Notes: a model not told the origin generated them from the letters alone. A stretch of 64,000 nt of DNA from Gordius sp. MW1 (GCA_964036665.1 OZ038532.1:20735037-20799036); one strand, 5' to 3'. Positions 1 through 12,431 are shown, counted from the first letter of the stretch. A program made the numbers and translations.

Positions 1-2
1 AC

Positions 3-287
3 TCCTGCAGAAGGAATGCTAAGCGGAAAATTCGAACCGAGTGGGAGTTGTTACGGGAAAGCGAGCCTCAACATTGGACGGAGAGCGGGAAATCGAGCAC
101 GTTCGGCGTAGGGGACAATGTGTGGGTACGCATGTTCTTAGGGCCCAACAAATGGGCGGAGGGATCTATAACAGCCAAGTTTGGTTGTCGCTCTTACATA
201 GTTAGGGCCCTGGGGAGAAACCACCATCGACATTTGGATCAATTGAGACCAAGGAAAATATTGGACTGGAGAATGGTTGGAAATTGA
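3..287 (+). CDS. Ty3/gypsy integrase C-terminus (partial, enters from left edge)
   Basis: Open frame running in from the window edge. It reads as the C-terminal part of a retrotransposon integrase: the stretch GDNVWVRMFLGPNKWAEG, then a predicted beta-strand region (SYIVRALGRNHHRHLDQLRP), matches the small DNA-binding barrel that follows the DDE core in CsRn1/K02A2.6-type Ty3/gypsy elements (family knowledge). The catalytic core is outside the window. The frame ends at a stop at 285-287; a homopolymer G tract and an LTR follow, as expected for the 3' end of an element. Probably not a host gene. Confidence 0.8.
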   Translation, partial: SCRRNAKRKIRTEWELLRESEPQHWTESGKSSTFGVGDNVWVRMFLGPNKWAEGSITAKFGCRSYIVRALGRNHHRHLDQLRPRKILDWRMVGN

Positions 288-552
288 AAATGGATGGCCC
301 GACCGGAATACACCCGCGCGATCGAGTCCCATTGCAAACGAGCCAATAGATACAAGCCCCTTACAACGACGTCCGGTCAAGGTGCCCTGCCAATGATTCC
401 CTATGACTATGCCGCTACAGATGCGGGTGAACACAATACCCTTCCCATGGCTCCGGAGCTTAACAACGCCCCGCCGGGGGTAGATACCCACGCCGGGTAC
501 GACAGGCCCCAAGCCACCTAAAACAGTATCTTTGTGAAAAGGGGGGGGGGAG

Positions 553-755
553 TGTAGAGGATAAATGACGAGGTGTAATCTACGCTTAAGTTCTATTATA
601 CTGGTGGAGTAAAAGACATGCAACATGTGTTATTCCTTTTTCCTATCGCGTGATTGTTATTCCTTTTTCCTTATCGCGTTCCGCATGTTTCTGCGCGCGC
701 GTGTTCCTTGTAAAGTGAATTGATTTTAATAAAGTCGAATCGAATAGATTCAACA
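553..755 (+). repeat. 3' LTR of the gypsy element
   Basis: Begins TGTAGAGG directly after a purine-rich tract (AAAAGGGGGGGGGGAG, about 537-552) that fits a polypurine primer, and ends ...ATTCAACA, giving the usual TG...CA ends. An AATAAAG polyadenylation-like signal lies near 729. About 203 bp. The partner LTR is outside the window, so both ends are inferred from signals only. Confidence 0.65.
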
Positions 756-2029
756 TAAATAATTAAAATACATCATTGGATTTTATATGAAATAATATGA
801 ATAAATGATTTATTTTGTCATTCTTTGTACATGTTTTGTTAAGTTTTATCCCGTGACCTATTCAATATAAAAAAATATGAATATTTGCCACTCTTTATGC
901 TTATCTTGTTAAGTTTTATTCTAGATAGAACTTACATTGCAAACTTACATTGCAATAATTTTTGTTATATTACATTATTTTTATAATGTTGAATATAGAA
1001 ACGGCAATGAAATTTGTTAATATCTATGATTGTATGCTAGGTTAGGTAATTTACAAGAGGGCGGCTTGTGTGAACCTATTAAAAAATTATGTGTAGAGCC
1101 ATCTAGCGGAATTTACTTTTTTAACATTCTTTAATATAATAATTCGCAATCGCAGTAACGTATATGTTTTACAGTATTATTAAAAAAAACTCATTCTTCA
1201 TTTTCAATCTATTTATAATTATCAAAATGTAGGATAAAACGAATCTTGTACGAAGTCCCTTTCTTATGCACCGTATCTTATAATAAATAGGCGATTACTT
1301 TAATAACTAGTTGTTATTACAGATGTACAAAAATTATAGACTGTCTGCATATGTATGTGTAAGAAGTTTATAGCGTTAGGAAAATACATAATCATTATTC
1401 TTTGAAAATCGATAATTTTTAATTATATTTTTAAATTAACACAATGTACGCGTGACACTTATCAATAAATTTTCCTTTAACATTAAGATATAATGATCCA
1501 AACACAATGTACTCATGCCACTTATCAATAAATTTTACTTTAACATTAATTTTATTTCATAAGTTCAATACACAATTGGACGACGGACATCTTATCTTAA
1601 AAATCCTTTACTTAACATCCCCTCTAACTGGGCAAATGAAGAAATTTATTTAGTTCGCTGAAGTTAATGTAATTTGATAATAGATATAATGAATATAAAT
1701 TGTCACCCAATTTTTAGACTTTTTCTCCGTTATTGTATAGAAAATTAAGTTATGATTATAAAAAATTAAAATATCAAGGTTAAAAAATGGCGGGACCTTA
1801 TAAGCGTAATTATCGATTCCAAAATTAAAGAGATGAATCGTATTAAACAATTTGGTACTAACTCGGAGAAGTGCATGAAAGGATATTGTTCTTCGAATTA
1901 AATGAAAATTTACTTTTATTCTAACCTTATAATATTGAAGCGGAATGTAGGCCAAACTTAAAGTTAACGTTTTTAACATATATTATTTACAACAATATTT
2001 GCTTTTATCTAAATCAGGATTGATGTAAT
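756..2029. other. AT-rich intergenic stretch, no gene seen
   Basis: No coding-like frame supported. Contains only a short direct duplication (listed separately) and low-complexity AT sequence. Confidence 0.6.
1439..1550. repeat. Imperfect tandem duplication, period about 66 bp
   Basis: The block starting ACACAATGTACGCGTGACAC, running through TTATCAATAAATTTTCC to a TTTAACATTAA end, is repeated about 66 bp later with a few substitutions. Confidence 0.7.
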
Positions 2030-2290
2030 GGCTTCGCCCAAGGGTCTGTTAGAGTGATATTAAGGTGCTCATAAAATAGCCACACCCATATTCATAGTCT
2101 CCTTTAGACAATTGATGTGGGGTTGGTGCAAATTGACCACTAGCATATTCTTTTGTCATCGGAATTTGGGTTGCCATTAAATATTTGGGGGTGTTAGCTA
2201 GTTGTTATTGGGCGATGGGATATATACTATACTATATTGGATAAATGGGAGGGGTAACTTATTATTATAAAATATGTGTGGTAAAAATAT
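2030..2290 (+). mobile_element. Non-autonomous repeat, family H, copy 1 (diverged)
   Basis: Shares ordered blocks with 4030-4260 and, inverted, with 20870-21020: a CCACACCCA block, a GACCACTAG block, an ATATTTGGGGGTGTTAGC block and a TAGTTGTTATTG block. No coding capacity. Superfamily not determined. Confidence 0.55.
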
Positions 2291-3355
2291 AACCGATAGC
2301 CGCCATTTTTAGGCGCGTCGACAAATATCAAAAAAAATATTGTTATAAAAGTTATTCCTTAACGTTCTCAACAAGAACAAAGATATTCAGAAAAAGGACA
2401 TAACCATTCTATTAGCTTTTGTCGAAATTTCTTGGTTTTTTAGCATTAAAATGAAATTCACTTTCTCTGTTTTAACAATGGGATTCACTGCTGGACATGG
2501 AAAATTTATAAATAAAATCCATATTAGAAAAATGCTTTGGATTCTAAGTGCATAAACCGTATAAATAATTATGTACTAAATGCAAATATAATTATCCGTT
2601 AGATGGAAAGCAATGGATTGTGTATGAGTCTGCTTGAGTAGGTGAAAATTATCTATCATACAGATATGTGGAGTGGGGGAAGGGGGGGAGGCGCGCGCGT
2701 GCCTAGGATTTGATATTGAAAACTTGAACCTGTGGTGTTCACCCCTGGAAAAACTAGTTTTTTTTGTTGTTGTTGTTTGTTTATTTCTTCGTATACTTAT
2801 ATGCTACGATTATTATTATTTATCGGATGACTAATGAGTCACGACAGATTACCCCTGTTTATTACGTTACTGTACGTTTGTTTATGACGTTAATCTACTC
2901 CTGTTTATGTTGAATCATGTTTCTATTCCCCCTTCCCTATTCCTTTTTTTATTACCCTGACTCAAGTTCTAGTTTTAAATTGCTGGAAATGTACTGAGTC
3001 ATAGCTTTAGCTAGAAAAACTTTACTTTGGAAATGTGCCAATAATAATGATGAGCGATAGCTATATATTCCTTTTTTAAAAAATGCATTCTTTCTCGATT
3101 TCCGATTCTTCCTTTTTTCATTATAATTTTATTTTGTGTTGCGTAGTCATTAAGTAAAATATTAAATCGGGACTTTAGAAATCCTCAAACAGATATAGTC
3201 CTTCCCTTTTGGGGGAGGACCTGCGGATTTATTAGAACCAAGAACGCCCTGCACCCCAAAATATCTTTACTTTGAAATTATTTATTCAGTAGTGCAATAT
3301 CTGATTCACAAAGGGGTAAAAAATATTTTCATTAAAATACATTATTTATTTTGCT

Positions 3356-3550
3356 TTAAAAGGAATACCCGTCAAAGTAGCAGAATGATGAAAAAGTAGC
3401 AGAAAAAGTCGAAACAATAAACCCAACCCTAAAGTACTGCATAATTATAGGTTAAAACTTAAATTCTATGTTAAGTCCTGACCAATCTTGATCAATTCTG
3501 ACCAATTTGGCTGCTATTTTTTTGCTACTTTGACCGGGTGCCCTTTAAAA
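3356..3550. mobile_element. Small MITE with about 20-bp terminal inverted repeats
   Basis: Left end GGAATACCCGTCAAAGTAGC is mirrored by GCTACTTTGACCGGGTGCCC on the right. Flanked by TTTAAAA on both sides. About 190 bp, non-coding. Confidence 0.55.
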
Positions 3551-4029
3551 GTTATCATTATTTCAAATTATTTTAATATTAATATTACACTTTAATATAA
3601 TTTAAGCAACTTTTAAATTTATTTTTATTTATATTTACATTATTTAAGACATCTATCTATTTTCAAAAATTAAACCATAGACATTTATTTATATCCCTTT
3701 GTAGTGTTTATTGTATTACGATTTTCATTTATAAAAACTAGAAAAAATTAATCAACTTAATGCAAATATAATTATCCGCTAGATGGCGGTAACATTTGAT
3801 GTTAAATTTAAGAACACAATTTTTATAGACACAGTCAATATGTAAAGTTCTATTAAGTTTATATTAAATATGTTTAATAAGTGAAAGCTACATATAATAC
3901 AGTGAGAGCTTGCCACCTTTTATAATAATATAAACATTTTTAAACTTCATCTGCAATTTTATCAAAACAATCAATCGCTATTTTAATCACAAAATGTTAC
4001 TTTTAGTATTTTAAAGGGCACGCTAAAGG

Positions 4030-4990
4030 GCGCGCCCTACGGTCTGCTGAGGTGGTATTGTAGTCTTAATACAAAGAGTCAAACCCACATTGTTAGTCAC
4101 CTTTTCTTGTGAAGACCTACAGTGTGGGCGTGTTGCAAACCGACCACTAGTGTATTATTTTTTTATTAAGACCCTGATGAATCATTAGATATATGCTTAG
4201 GGGGTGTTAGCTAGTTGTTATTGTCAACAACACGCTGTGTGCCATGCTTCCAGTTATATATATCTAAGGTTGACAAACAGGCGCGTAGCCAAGGGGGCGG
4301 AAAGCGGGAATTGTCCGCCCCCTTAGCCAAAATTTGAATTTTTTTTTTATTAATAATTAAATAGGTTAAAATATTATAGATTAGTGGCATAATAGATTTA
4401 AGACACTTATAAACAACTGGCATAATATATACATTTAATTTTTTAATTAATTTTTGACAAAATGCATTGTGAAATTTCCGAATTGTAAAAATTATATTAT
4501 AAATTAGTTAGGAAATTGCGTTTTTTGATAAAAATTAGAAAATAATAACAACCCAATTTAGGTGTAAACTATATAAAAAATATCATTGGTACCAGGCCTA
4601 CTTAAAAATCTTAATTTACGACGGTTGCCTGCCCGGCCCCTACACCGATTGGCCCAGCAGCGGACCCATCTTTTTAGTTGATTAATTTTTATTTTTAATT
4701 ACATGTCAAAAAATTTTTTTGGCAACTTTCCGCCCCCCTTAGAAAATCCTGGCTAAGCGCCTGTTGACAAATGTAGCTAGAAAATAAGGCACATGTAGCG
4801 GTGCTATAAAATTAACAACGCTCGCCCAATATTAATTTTATAAAAGTTGGACCATAGGGAGGGAATCATTAAAAAAAGGAACCTTACACTTGGGAAATGC
4901 ATCTCACGCTAGACTCTTATAATGGCAATGGTCCCAAGTCTGTTTCCTCTTTTTAACAGTGCAAGTCTTAAATGACGCGCTGAATTACAA
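4030..4990 (+). mobile_element. Non-autonomous repeat, family H, copy 2, interrupted by a hAT MITE
   Basis: Both halves match 20585-21020 in inverted orientation. Examples are the blocks AAATGACGCGCTGAA / AGCGCGTCATTT, CTCACGCTAGACTCTTATAA and its complement, GGTGTTAGCTAGTTG, and the CACACTG-rich end. The 486-bp element at 4278-4763 splits this copy, so family H was here first. Confidence 0.65.
4278..4763. mobile_element. hAT-type MITE (CGTAGCC family) with perfect 8-bp TSD
   Basis: Ends CAGGCGCGTAGCCAAGG ... CTGGCTAAGCGCCTG, flanked on both sides by TTGACAAA (4270-4277 and 4764-4771). An 8-bp target duplication and CAGG-type ends are hallmarks of hAT transposons. 486 bp, no transposase. Truncated relatives lie at 14910-14989 and 54533-54682. 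Confidence 0.85.
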
Positions 4991-5002
4991 TACTAATCAG
5001 CA

Positions 5003-5260
5003 TAGGCGTAACTAGGATTTCCTCATCGGGGTTTTATAAAATTTTCAAGGTGAAATTTTTTTGTAACTATTTTTTAGGATAAGTTTTTTTCCTAAATAAA
5101 GTGATGACAATAGCGTAAAAATAATAAAATACTAAAAGTAAAATTCCAACAAATATTTGATTTTATCAAATATACAATATAAAAATTTTATAAATTGAAA
5201 ATCATGGGCGGCGTTTTAACCCGAAACCCACCCCCTCCCTTCGCCAATTCTAATCAGGAT
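5003..5260. mobile_element. Degraded CGTAGCC-family hAT remnant
   Basis: Starts GGCGTAACTAGGATT and ends in a C-rich CACCCCCTCCCTTCGCC tract. The organisation resembles the intact family members but both ends are eroded. Confidence 0.4.
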
Positions 5261-5539
5261 ATAACACCTATTTGTAAATCTATACTATTATATTGTTCCA
5301 ATTATAAAAGATGTAAATTGATTTTTTAATGTATACTTGCTTGACGCTCGGTCCAGAGACATTTTCATAATTTTATTTAAATCTAAGATATTGTCAAAAT
5401 ATCTTATTTAATATTTAAATCTCTTTTAAAGTAGTCAAGGTCTACTTTATTAATTTTCTTAGCATTCAAATATTTTGTATCAACAATTTTATTAAGTGTA
5501 AGATATACTTCATTCACTGATCACATATAACAAGGGCCT

Positions 5540-5819
5540 AGGCTATGTATTCTCGATTTTGAGTGATAAATAATAAAACGTAAAACGCATTTCTTAAACG
5601 TTCCATTGCATCTAATCCTAACCCTAACCTAAAACGCTGACCTAAAACCCTAACCCCGAACCTTAACCCTGTCCCTTAAAGATAATTTTGACTTGAAAGG
5701 ATTATTTTTAAACAATAACACACAAATTCAAACGCGATGATTGCGCTCGGGAATGGAACGTTTAAGAAATGCGTTTTACGATTTGTTATTTATCACTCAA
5801 AATCGAGAATACATAGCCT
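5540..5819. mobile_element. Foldback MITE with about 65-bp arms and TTAGGG-like core
   Basis: The left arm (AGGCTATGTATTCTCGATTT onward) is repeated as its reverse complement ending AATCGAGAATACATAGCCT. Between the arms lies CCTAACCCTAACCTAAAACG followed by CCCTAACCCCGAACC, that is, TTAGGG-like repeats. 280 bp, no coding frame. Confidence 0.75.
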
Positions 5820-6152
5820 GGTTCTATAACAAGAAACAAATACAATATTCTGTTTAATATTTTTTAGCCTAGTTCTAAATTTTATTAGTGAAAAAATATT
5901 TTCACAAATTTGCATCTGTTGTAGGAATAAAATCAAAAATTTGTTAATATCCATCAATTATCCTTTTGTTTATTAAAAAATTGCACTCTCTTAAAATGTT
6001 TAAAATCTAATCTAATAATAAGGCAACATTTGCTAGCTCCCTTTTAATTTTTCTATATCTAATATGAAACAATGTAAAATCTAGGTGTAATAAACTTAAA
6101 GCATTTTAATGTAATATTAATACCGGTTTTGGTATTATATAGAGATTGATTG

Positions 6153-6563
6153 ATGATGGGTGGTAACCAAAGAAGCTAATCTATATGTTATCTTTAAATT
6201 GGCAGTTAACCGCCCTCAGACTTCTTTGTTTAATGTTTCAACAGAGGCTTTTATTTACTAAAAGGAAAAACAAAAACGTGTATAATAAGAGAGAGGACAG
6301 AAAAATTTAGAGGTATGGTAGATAAATCTAATGGGGGATGAAAGGTAGACTAGATCAGGGAAAAGGTGAAGTGAAAAGTGAGGGAATGTGCCCCCGGTCT
6401 ATCCCGTAATTATATACAATAAGAGCAAAAACGTTATGTCATATTATTATTGAGGCATATGCTAAAGATAGGGATATAGTTGAATCAGTCTATAATTTAA
6501 AAATTGCCCTATATAGCATATAAATTAGAGTTATTATTGTTTAATTTTGGTTACCACCCATTG
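6153..6563. mobile_element. MITE with ATGGGTGGTAACCAAA inverted ends
   Basis: ATGGGTGGTAACCAAA at 6155-6170 is mirrored by TTTGGTTACCACCCAT at 6546-6561. The interior is AT-rich and non-coding. Superfamily unknown. Confidence 0.55.
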
Positions 6564-7214
6564 TAAATTGGGCCCTTTCTTATGCATTGTTGGAGCTTAT
6601 ATGTATAATTTATATTAACCAGATATAGACTAAATGCTAAATAACACCTATTAAAGTTTAAAATCTTTTTATAATCAGTTATATGATGTCAATTAAGTAT
6701 TTAAATAATGTATCTTTTTAATCAATGCAAAAATTAAAAAGTGAAGACATAAGTGATGACTGATAAAGCACATATGGCAAAAAATGTTGTGTATAATAAT
6801 TTAATCAATGGTCATAAATCTATATAAGACAAAGTTCACGGAAAAATCAAATATCTTATATTTGTATAGCACTCTAATAATACAGTTTCTTTAAATTTAA
6901 TATTGATAACCATTAACCGAGGTAATAATTACAATGACGTGGGTAAACTAGGTAATATAGAATTTACAAAACAGACTCTTTTTGCTGATGTTCCTTTTCT
7001 AATTGGATATACTTATCTAAATCCTATTTAATTTTATCAAAAAGTAGACAGACTAACTTCCAATGGTTTATATTAAGAATGAACAAGAGATGCCCCCATA
7101 ATCATAGATAACAATGATAAGCTATTAAAAAGTAATGTTTTAGATAATGAATAAGTCATCCGTAATTTTTTTTTTAATTTAATAAATAATTTTAATGCTG
7201 ATTGGTAACAAATG

Positions 7215-7250
7215 CACGAAAACCATCTCGCCGAATCGAATCATGTCCAA
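7215..7250 (+). mobile_element. Fragment of MULE-like MITE family M
   Basis: Only the stretch CGAAAACCATCTCGCCGAAT is recognisable as the inner part of the family M terminal inverted repeat. Confidence 0.5.
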
Positions 7251-7429
7251 CGATCCGAATTTTTATCCTTTCGAATCGTTTAACAAATTAGACAATAAAT
7301 CTAAAGCATAAAATTAATATTAAAAAATCGTTGTATGTAAAAATTTAATTTAATACAACAATATAAAACATTAATATTATAATAAATATATGATAATTAG
7401 CTATATAGGAAAGGTTTTTAATAAAAAAG

Positions 7430-8250
7430 ATTTCATATTAAATAGTTGGCTCTCAAATCTATAACACATTAGTAGTTAACTTAATATTAGATAGTACTAT
7501 AATAACTTATAATTATGTATTAAATTTCATGTCAATTTATCTTAAATTGCATCTCAAACTTAAAACATATGATAGTCACTATAAATTTCATCATATGTAA
7601 TATATTGATTATAAACAGCTATATAATAATGGTTTCATGATAACAATAAATTGATGTTAAATAGTTGTGTCTCAAGCCGATAGCATATGAACAGTTTAAT
7701 TGATTATAGAAAACTATATATAGAGAATCAAATATGAGTTTATATAAAACATTAATTTTGCAACAGTACCCTCGGATTTCCAAGGAGCAATTTTCATACT
7801 TTATGAGCTCCTTGAACAGCGGATTTCAAAATATAACTCACATAATGAACACTACTTTGTCAAATGTTCATCATAAGGGGGGGGGGCGTAATTGCGAGCC
7901 AAAAAAATGGATTGAATAAAAATAATTTAAATGATATAAGTTCAATATCTAATATGTTAAAATGAAGTTAACCCTCCGCTGCTTCCAAAGTGCGGGTTCA
8001 TCCTACACCCCTTTCAAAAATTCTTATATATTCTGCGGCATTCGAAACATCTTTTGACAAGGGTTAATATTTCATTAGGAGCACTTGATCAGCATAAAAC
8101 AATTTTATAAATGCACCAATAATCATTTTTCACCATTCCCTTTAAAGAATGCAAAAACTAAGACAAATCACAAGGTCTATGAATAATTAAAAATAAACAA
8201 TTGCATCTCAAACTTTTAACATATGAAGAGTCATTATAAATTTAATTGTA
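7430..8250. repeat. Degenerate dispersed repeats in AT-rich DNA
   Basis: A motif of the type TCTCAAACTTAAAACATATGA followed by TCATTATAAATTT recurs with variation near 7445, 7553, 7668 and 8205. A short open frame at 7734-7919 lies in between but resembles nothing and runs into a G homopolymer. I do not treat it as a gene. Confidence 0.4.
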
Positions 8251-8319
8251 CCTAAAATTATAAATAAACATGTATTAGTTTTTTTTATAAATTAAATATT
8301 ATAATTATATATATATAGT

Positions 8320-9568
8320 CAGGGTTTCTTTCAGGGGGGAGCCCGGGGGGGTATTACCCCCCCGGGCAATTTCAAATACCCCCCCCCCCGGAGAGTTTTG
8401 ATTGAAGGAAGCATGAACTCAAGTTCAAACATGAAGTCATAAGTTATATTAATAGGCTAAAATTGAAATTCAACAAATTATTTTAATTTGTCAATAAAAA
8501 AAATATAAAATTGGCGAAATTAAATTTTTTTTACAAATCAGGTGGAAATTATTCATAGACATTTTTTCCCCTAATTTACAATCTTGAAAGTTACAAATTA
8601 TCTTTAATTAAAAAATATCAATAGATAAATAAACTTAAATAAATGCTTTTAGAATTATTAAATCACTATCTTACTTATAAACTTAAAAAAAATTATTATT
8701 AATAATCGATTCTATTGTTTGTTTTTTATTGATATAATATGCTTATTTTGAATTGCAGATGTCTGGTAAATATAAAAGTACTATTTTACACTACTTTAGT
8801 AAAAAGGAAAAGCCATAGACTAAGGAAAAGCCTAATAAAAAAGATGGTAAATATGATTTAATTTGGAATAATTTTAATTATGTATTGGTATTTGTGTTTA
8901 TATAAAATAAGACATGAATATTTGTTTGTAATAGGTAAAGATAACACTCAATTAAAAAAAACTCTTGTTTTATCCCTTACTATGGGAATTTATGGCAATT
9001 ATTTTTAAGCATTAGATATTTTAAATATATATAAGTTAAAGGCAGATATTATTCTGCTTCCAGCAGTGAAATTCACATGAACTCTGAAAGAGGCAAGAAA
9101 GATTTTGGTTTTAATATAGAAGTATTAGATATATTTTCATGTTTTAGGTCAAGGTGAAAATTGTAATTCTGCTGGAGTGGGGAAAACTGTCTCTTCTTTT
9201 TCTTATGATAAAAATGCTGGTAATTAAAATTATGCAAGTTGTTTTTATTTTATTAATATATATTGATAAAGATGAGTGTATTGGCAGCTCTACTAATTGC
9301 TCCGTCTCTGAAAGTGAAAAACATGGGCAAAATTTAAAACTTAAACCATCATATAAATTTATGATTTCTTGGACATCTAAATACAAATGGCTAATTTTTG
9401 ATGAAGTAGGCTCTGTCTGTTCTCTTTACAACAAAAACGATTTATTTATTCAACATAAAAATTAGAAATATTATACAAAATGGTTTAGCAATTAAAAAAT
9501 TTTTTACCCCCCCCCCCCCCGGAAGTTAAAAATACCCCCCCGGAGCATTTTTTCTGAAAGAAACCCTG
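8320..9568 (+). mobile_element. hAT element with perfect 8-bp TSD and transposase remnants
   Basis: Ends CAGGGTTTCTTTCAGGGGGG ... CTGAAAGAAACCCTG, flanked by TATATAGT at 8312-8319 and 9569-9576. The subterminal parts are C/G homopolymer rich. Inside, after a splice-acceptor-like TTGCAG, a frame reads MSGKYKSTILHYFSKKEKP (from about 8760), which looks like the N-terminus of a hAT transposase. Further open stretches follow near 9150-9240 and 9270-9460 with stops between them. 1249 bp, so at best an internally deleted, decayed copy. Confidence 0.8.
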
Positions 9569-9576
9569 TATATAGT

Positions 9577-10696
9577 TTTATATTAACAACTGAAACTGAT
9601 TAATAAAACAATTGTAATTTTATACCTAAAACATGAAAACAAAATGCTTAATATCATGGACAACTTTATATTATCTGTGTAGGCAGTGGCTTATCAAAAT
9701 TCTCATAAACCTATTACTATCTCAACCTTAAATATGCTTGTAATTATATGTGTAGTTATTCTTATAAACATTTATAATTTTACATTGTATTATAGCAGAG
9801 GATCTAGAGGAGGTGAAAAACCAAATAGCAGTTTTATAATAACATAATCTTTATGGAAAAGGTTTTTGAGGAAACATCTACAATAAGCGCCTTAGGTGAT
9901 TAAAAAAACCTTTTGAAAAAATATTTATATTTTCTTATCAGTTGAATAGATTTAGATATTGAGAAATCTAAGTTTTTGATAGACATTGAGGAATCTAAGT
10001 TAAATGATGAAAGTGAGACATTTTTAAAAAATTTTAATTAAAGTAATAAATACATTTTAAAATTTCAGATTTTAAGTCAGATGTGTTTCTACAGTAGAAA
10101 GAACATCTAACAATGCTCCCAAAGACTGTGTTAAAAAATTGTCAGAGTTGTATAACAAATTTAAGACCCCAAAATTAAAATTTAATTGCAGTTAATTTTA
10201 GAAATAGATTTTTTCAGACATCCCAAGAATTATAAGTCGCAGGTTAAATGCACATAGTCTGTGTTTTACATTGTAAAAAATTAGATTTTCCTATTGATGA
10301 ACATTATCAATGATATTTTGATTTTGTCATGCATAGCTAATAGATATTTTTGCAATTTCGCTTATCTGTACGAGGATAGCTTAAAGTTAGGATTCTTTAA
10401 AAAATCATATGACATTTGTATTCAAATTCTTAATATGTTGCATAATATTTAAACATGATAGACAAGTGTAAAATGTTTATTTTAATCATCTATAACAACC
10501 ATATTCAAAGTAATCAACGATGAATAAAAATATTATATCAGGGCTTACATCAATCCTCTGTATTTTGTCTTGTCCTTATGAGTTTAGTGAAAACACCATA
10601 TATGACAATATCCTAAAGAAGCATTCTATAAAATTTGCTTACAAGCACTTTAATAGCTTGCCATTATAATGATTCATATAAGTGATAGAAATTCTG
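9577..10696. other. AT-rich stretch, nothing recognised
   Basis: No supported coding frame. Short duplicated phrases occur (for example GAGAAATCTAAGTTTTTGAT and GAGGAATCTAAGTTAAATGA near 9960-10005), but no element boundaries. Confidence 0.5.
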
Positions 10697-10706
10697 CTCA
10701 TTTTTA

Positions 10707-11025
10707 GACCAATGTTACACGATCCAAATTCTTGGACTGTATAAGAGATCTGACATTCCATTTTCTTATTCGATCCAAAAAATAACGAAGCGCCGATTAG
10801 TGTTTTTCGCATTCGGAAAAACACAAATCGTAAGAAATAAACAAAATTTCTTACTCGCGTTTTCATATTGTGATTTCGGACTCGCAAGGGCAGGTTTTGT
10901 AGGGTTGGGGTTAGGGTTAAGTCATTTTAGGTTCAAGATACATAATTACTTTTTTTGGATCGAATAAGAAAATGGAATGTCAGATCGCTTATACAGTCCA
11001 AGAATTTGGATCGTGTAACATTGGC
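10707..11025. mobile_element. Foldback MITE, about 75-bp arms, TTAGGG-like core, 10-bp TSD
   Basis: The left arm starts GACCAATGTTACACGATCC and the right arm ends GGATCGTGTAACATTGGC; the complementarity extends about 75 bp to the TTGGATCGAATAAGAAAATG region. Flanked by CTCATTTTTA at 10697-10706 and 11026-11035. The core contains AGGGTTGGGGTTAGGGTTAA. A 9-10 bp duplication suggests a Mutator-like (MULE) mobiliser. Non-coding. Confidence 0.8.
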
Positions 11026-11284
11026 CTCATTTTTACCAATACCATAATCTATAGCATCGTTGATAAAATATTCTCTTTGCCTTCTTTCACTCGTATTCAT
11101 CAAACAAAATGGTAAGTTATCTAACTTTTATGTTATGACACTTACCGATAGTGTAATGACCATGATGATAGTGTTATGACATTCCATTGAGCAAATATTT
11201 GGGTGAATTTGATTGGTCTTCGAACCGATAAACATTCGAATGGCTGTGCAGAAGCGGCCGAATCCACCGTGGGACATTTAGTTT

Positions 11285-11430
11285 GGTGGCCCGTCAACTT
11301 GCCGAAAACGATCTCGCCGAATTTAATGTCCCCAGCTAAAAAAGGTCCCCCATTTTGTGATTGATTGAATGGGGGACGATTTTAAGCTAGGGGACATTAA
11401 ATTCGGCGAGATTGTTTTCGGCTAGTTGGG
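11285..11430. mobile_element. MULE-like MITE family M
   Basis: GGTGGCCCGTCAACTTGCCG on the left and an inverted, slightly eroded copy (GCCGAATT...CGAGATTGTTTTCGGC) on the right. The inner arms share CGGCGAGAT and GGGGACATTAAATTCGG motifs with the copies at 31683, 33038, 49207, 53705 and 53923. Confidence 0.75.
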
Positions 11431-11688
11431 TCGAAATATTTTATCAGCTAAATAAAACTATTTGCGTATTGTAACTAGTAATTAATCTTTTAAAATGTAA
11501 TGAGATCCATTTTTAAAATAGAATAAATTATTTAGATACGAAGTTAGAAAATATAAGAATATGGTATGTATTAACAAATTATACACTCAGCTCCGAACGA
11601 AAAATGAGAAGATTTCAGATGCTAGGGATAGGGTTTACAAATGAATAGGCAAAGGTATCATTCAATTGTTTTATGAGATGGTGGAAGC

Positions 11689-11790
11689 TAGAGATGGCAG
11701 TAATGGGAATTTTCCCGGGAAAATTGGGAAATTTCCACGGGAAATTCCCTTGGGAATTTTATAATTTCCCGGTAATTTCCCTTATAGCTA
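11689..11790. mobile_element. hAT terminal fragment with GGGAAATTTCCC array
   Basis: Begins TAGAGATGGCAGTAATGGGA and continues as repeated GGGAAATT/AATTTCCC words. This looks like a single subterminal end of a hAT family, without its partner end. Confidence 0.45.
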
Positions 11791-11807
11791 ATTACATGTG
11801 ATATATC

Positions 11808-12431
11808 TAGAGCCCTGCAAAATTGAATTTTATCGGCCCGAGCCCGACCCGAAACTTTTTTTTATTTTTTGCCCGAGCCCGACCCGAGCTCGATTTGTTT
11901 TTTTCACTCAGGCCCGACCCGAGCCCGGCCCGACTTTTGTAAAAATGTAAATTTGTAACAATTTTATTTCAAAAATTTATTTATAAATATATTACGTATC
12001 GCGAATATTATGTGATTTAAAATATAAATAATTATGGTAAATAATACTCACTCTATTGTTCAAAATAGCTACCATTATTTTTGCTTTTAGGCTTAATCTA
12101 CACACTCTATTGTTTTAAATATTTCATCATCACTCATAGTCAAAGTCATACATAGCATAGATAGACCCCCACGGCTAACCAAGAAATTAATATGAGGTGG
12201 TGGGGGGGGGGGTAGTAAAATTCTAAATATTTATTTGTAGGGGGATTATCTTGTATTGTAATTATATTTTGGATAAATATTTATTCAAAAATTTTTCGGG
12301 CTCGGGCCTCGGGTCGGGCTGGCCCATCAGGCCCGACCCAAGCTCAAGGCCCGATAAATGTTTTAAAATTTCCCCGAGCCCGGCCCGAAAGTCCGTCGGG
12401 TCGGCTTTCGGACGGCCCGTGCAAGGCTCAT
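11808..12431. mobile_element. hAT-type element with CCCGACCCGAGCCCG subterminal arrays
   Basis: Left end TAGAGCCCTGCA, right end TGCAAGGCTCAT (imperfect inverted repeat). Both ends carry arrays of GGCCCGAGCCCGACCCGA on the left and its complement on the right. The direct repeat ATATATC occurs on both sides. The interior (11940-12290) is AT-rich. A 12251-12493 open frame simply crosses the array and is not a gene. Confidence 0.65.

Noticed and set aside
138-626. 162-residue minus-strand frame
   Set aside because: Antisense of the integrase C-terminus and LTR start; no domain.
5610-5680. Interstitial telomere array
   Set aside because: The TTAGGG-like words are few, irregular and confined to the core of a foldback element.
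9144-9465. Two overlapping frames on opposite strands as genes
   Set aside because: Both lie inside a decayed hAT; only short transposase-like pieces are credible.
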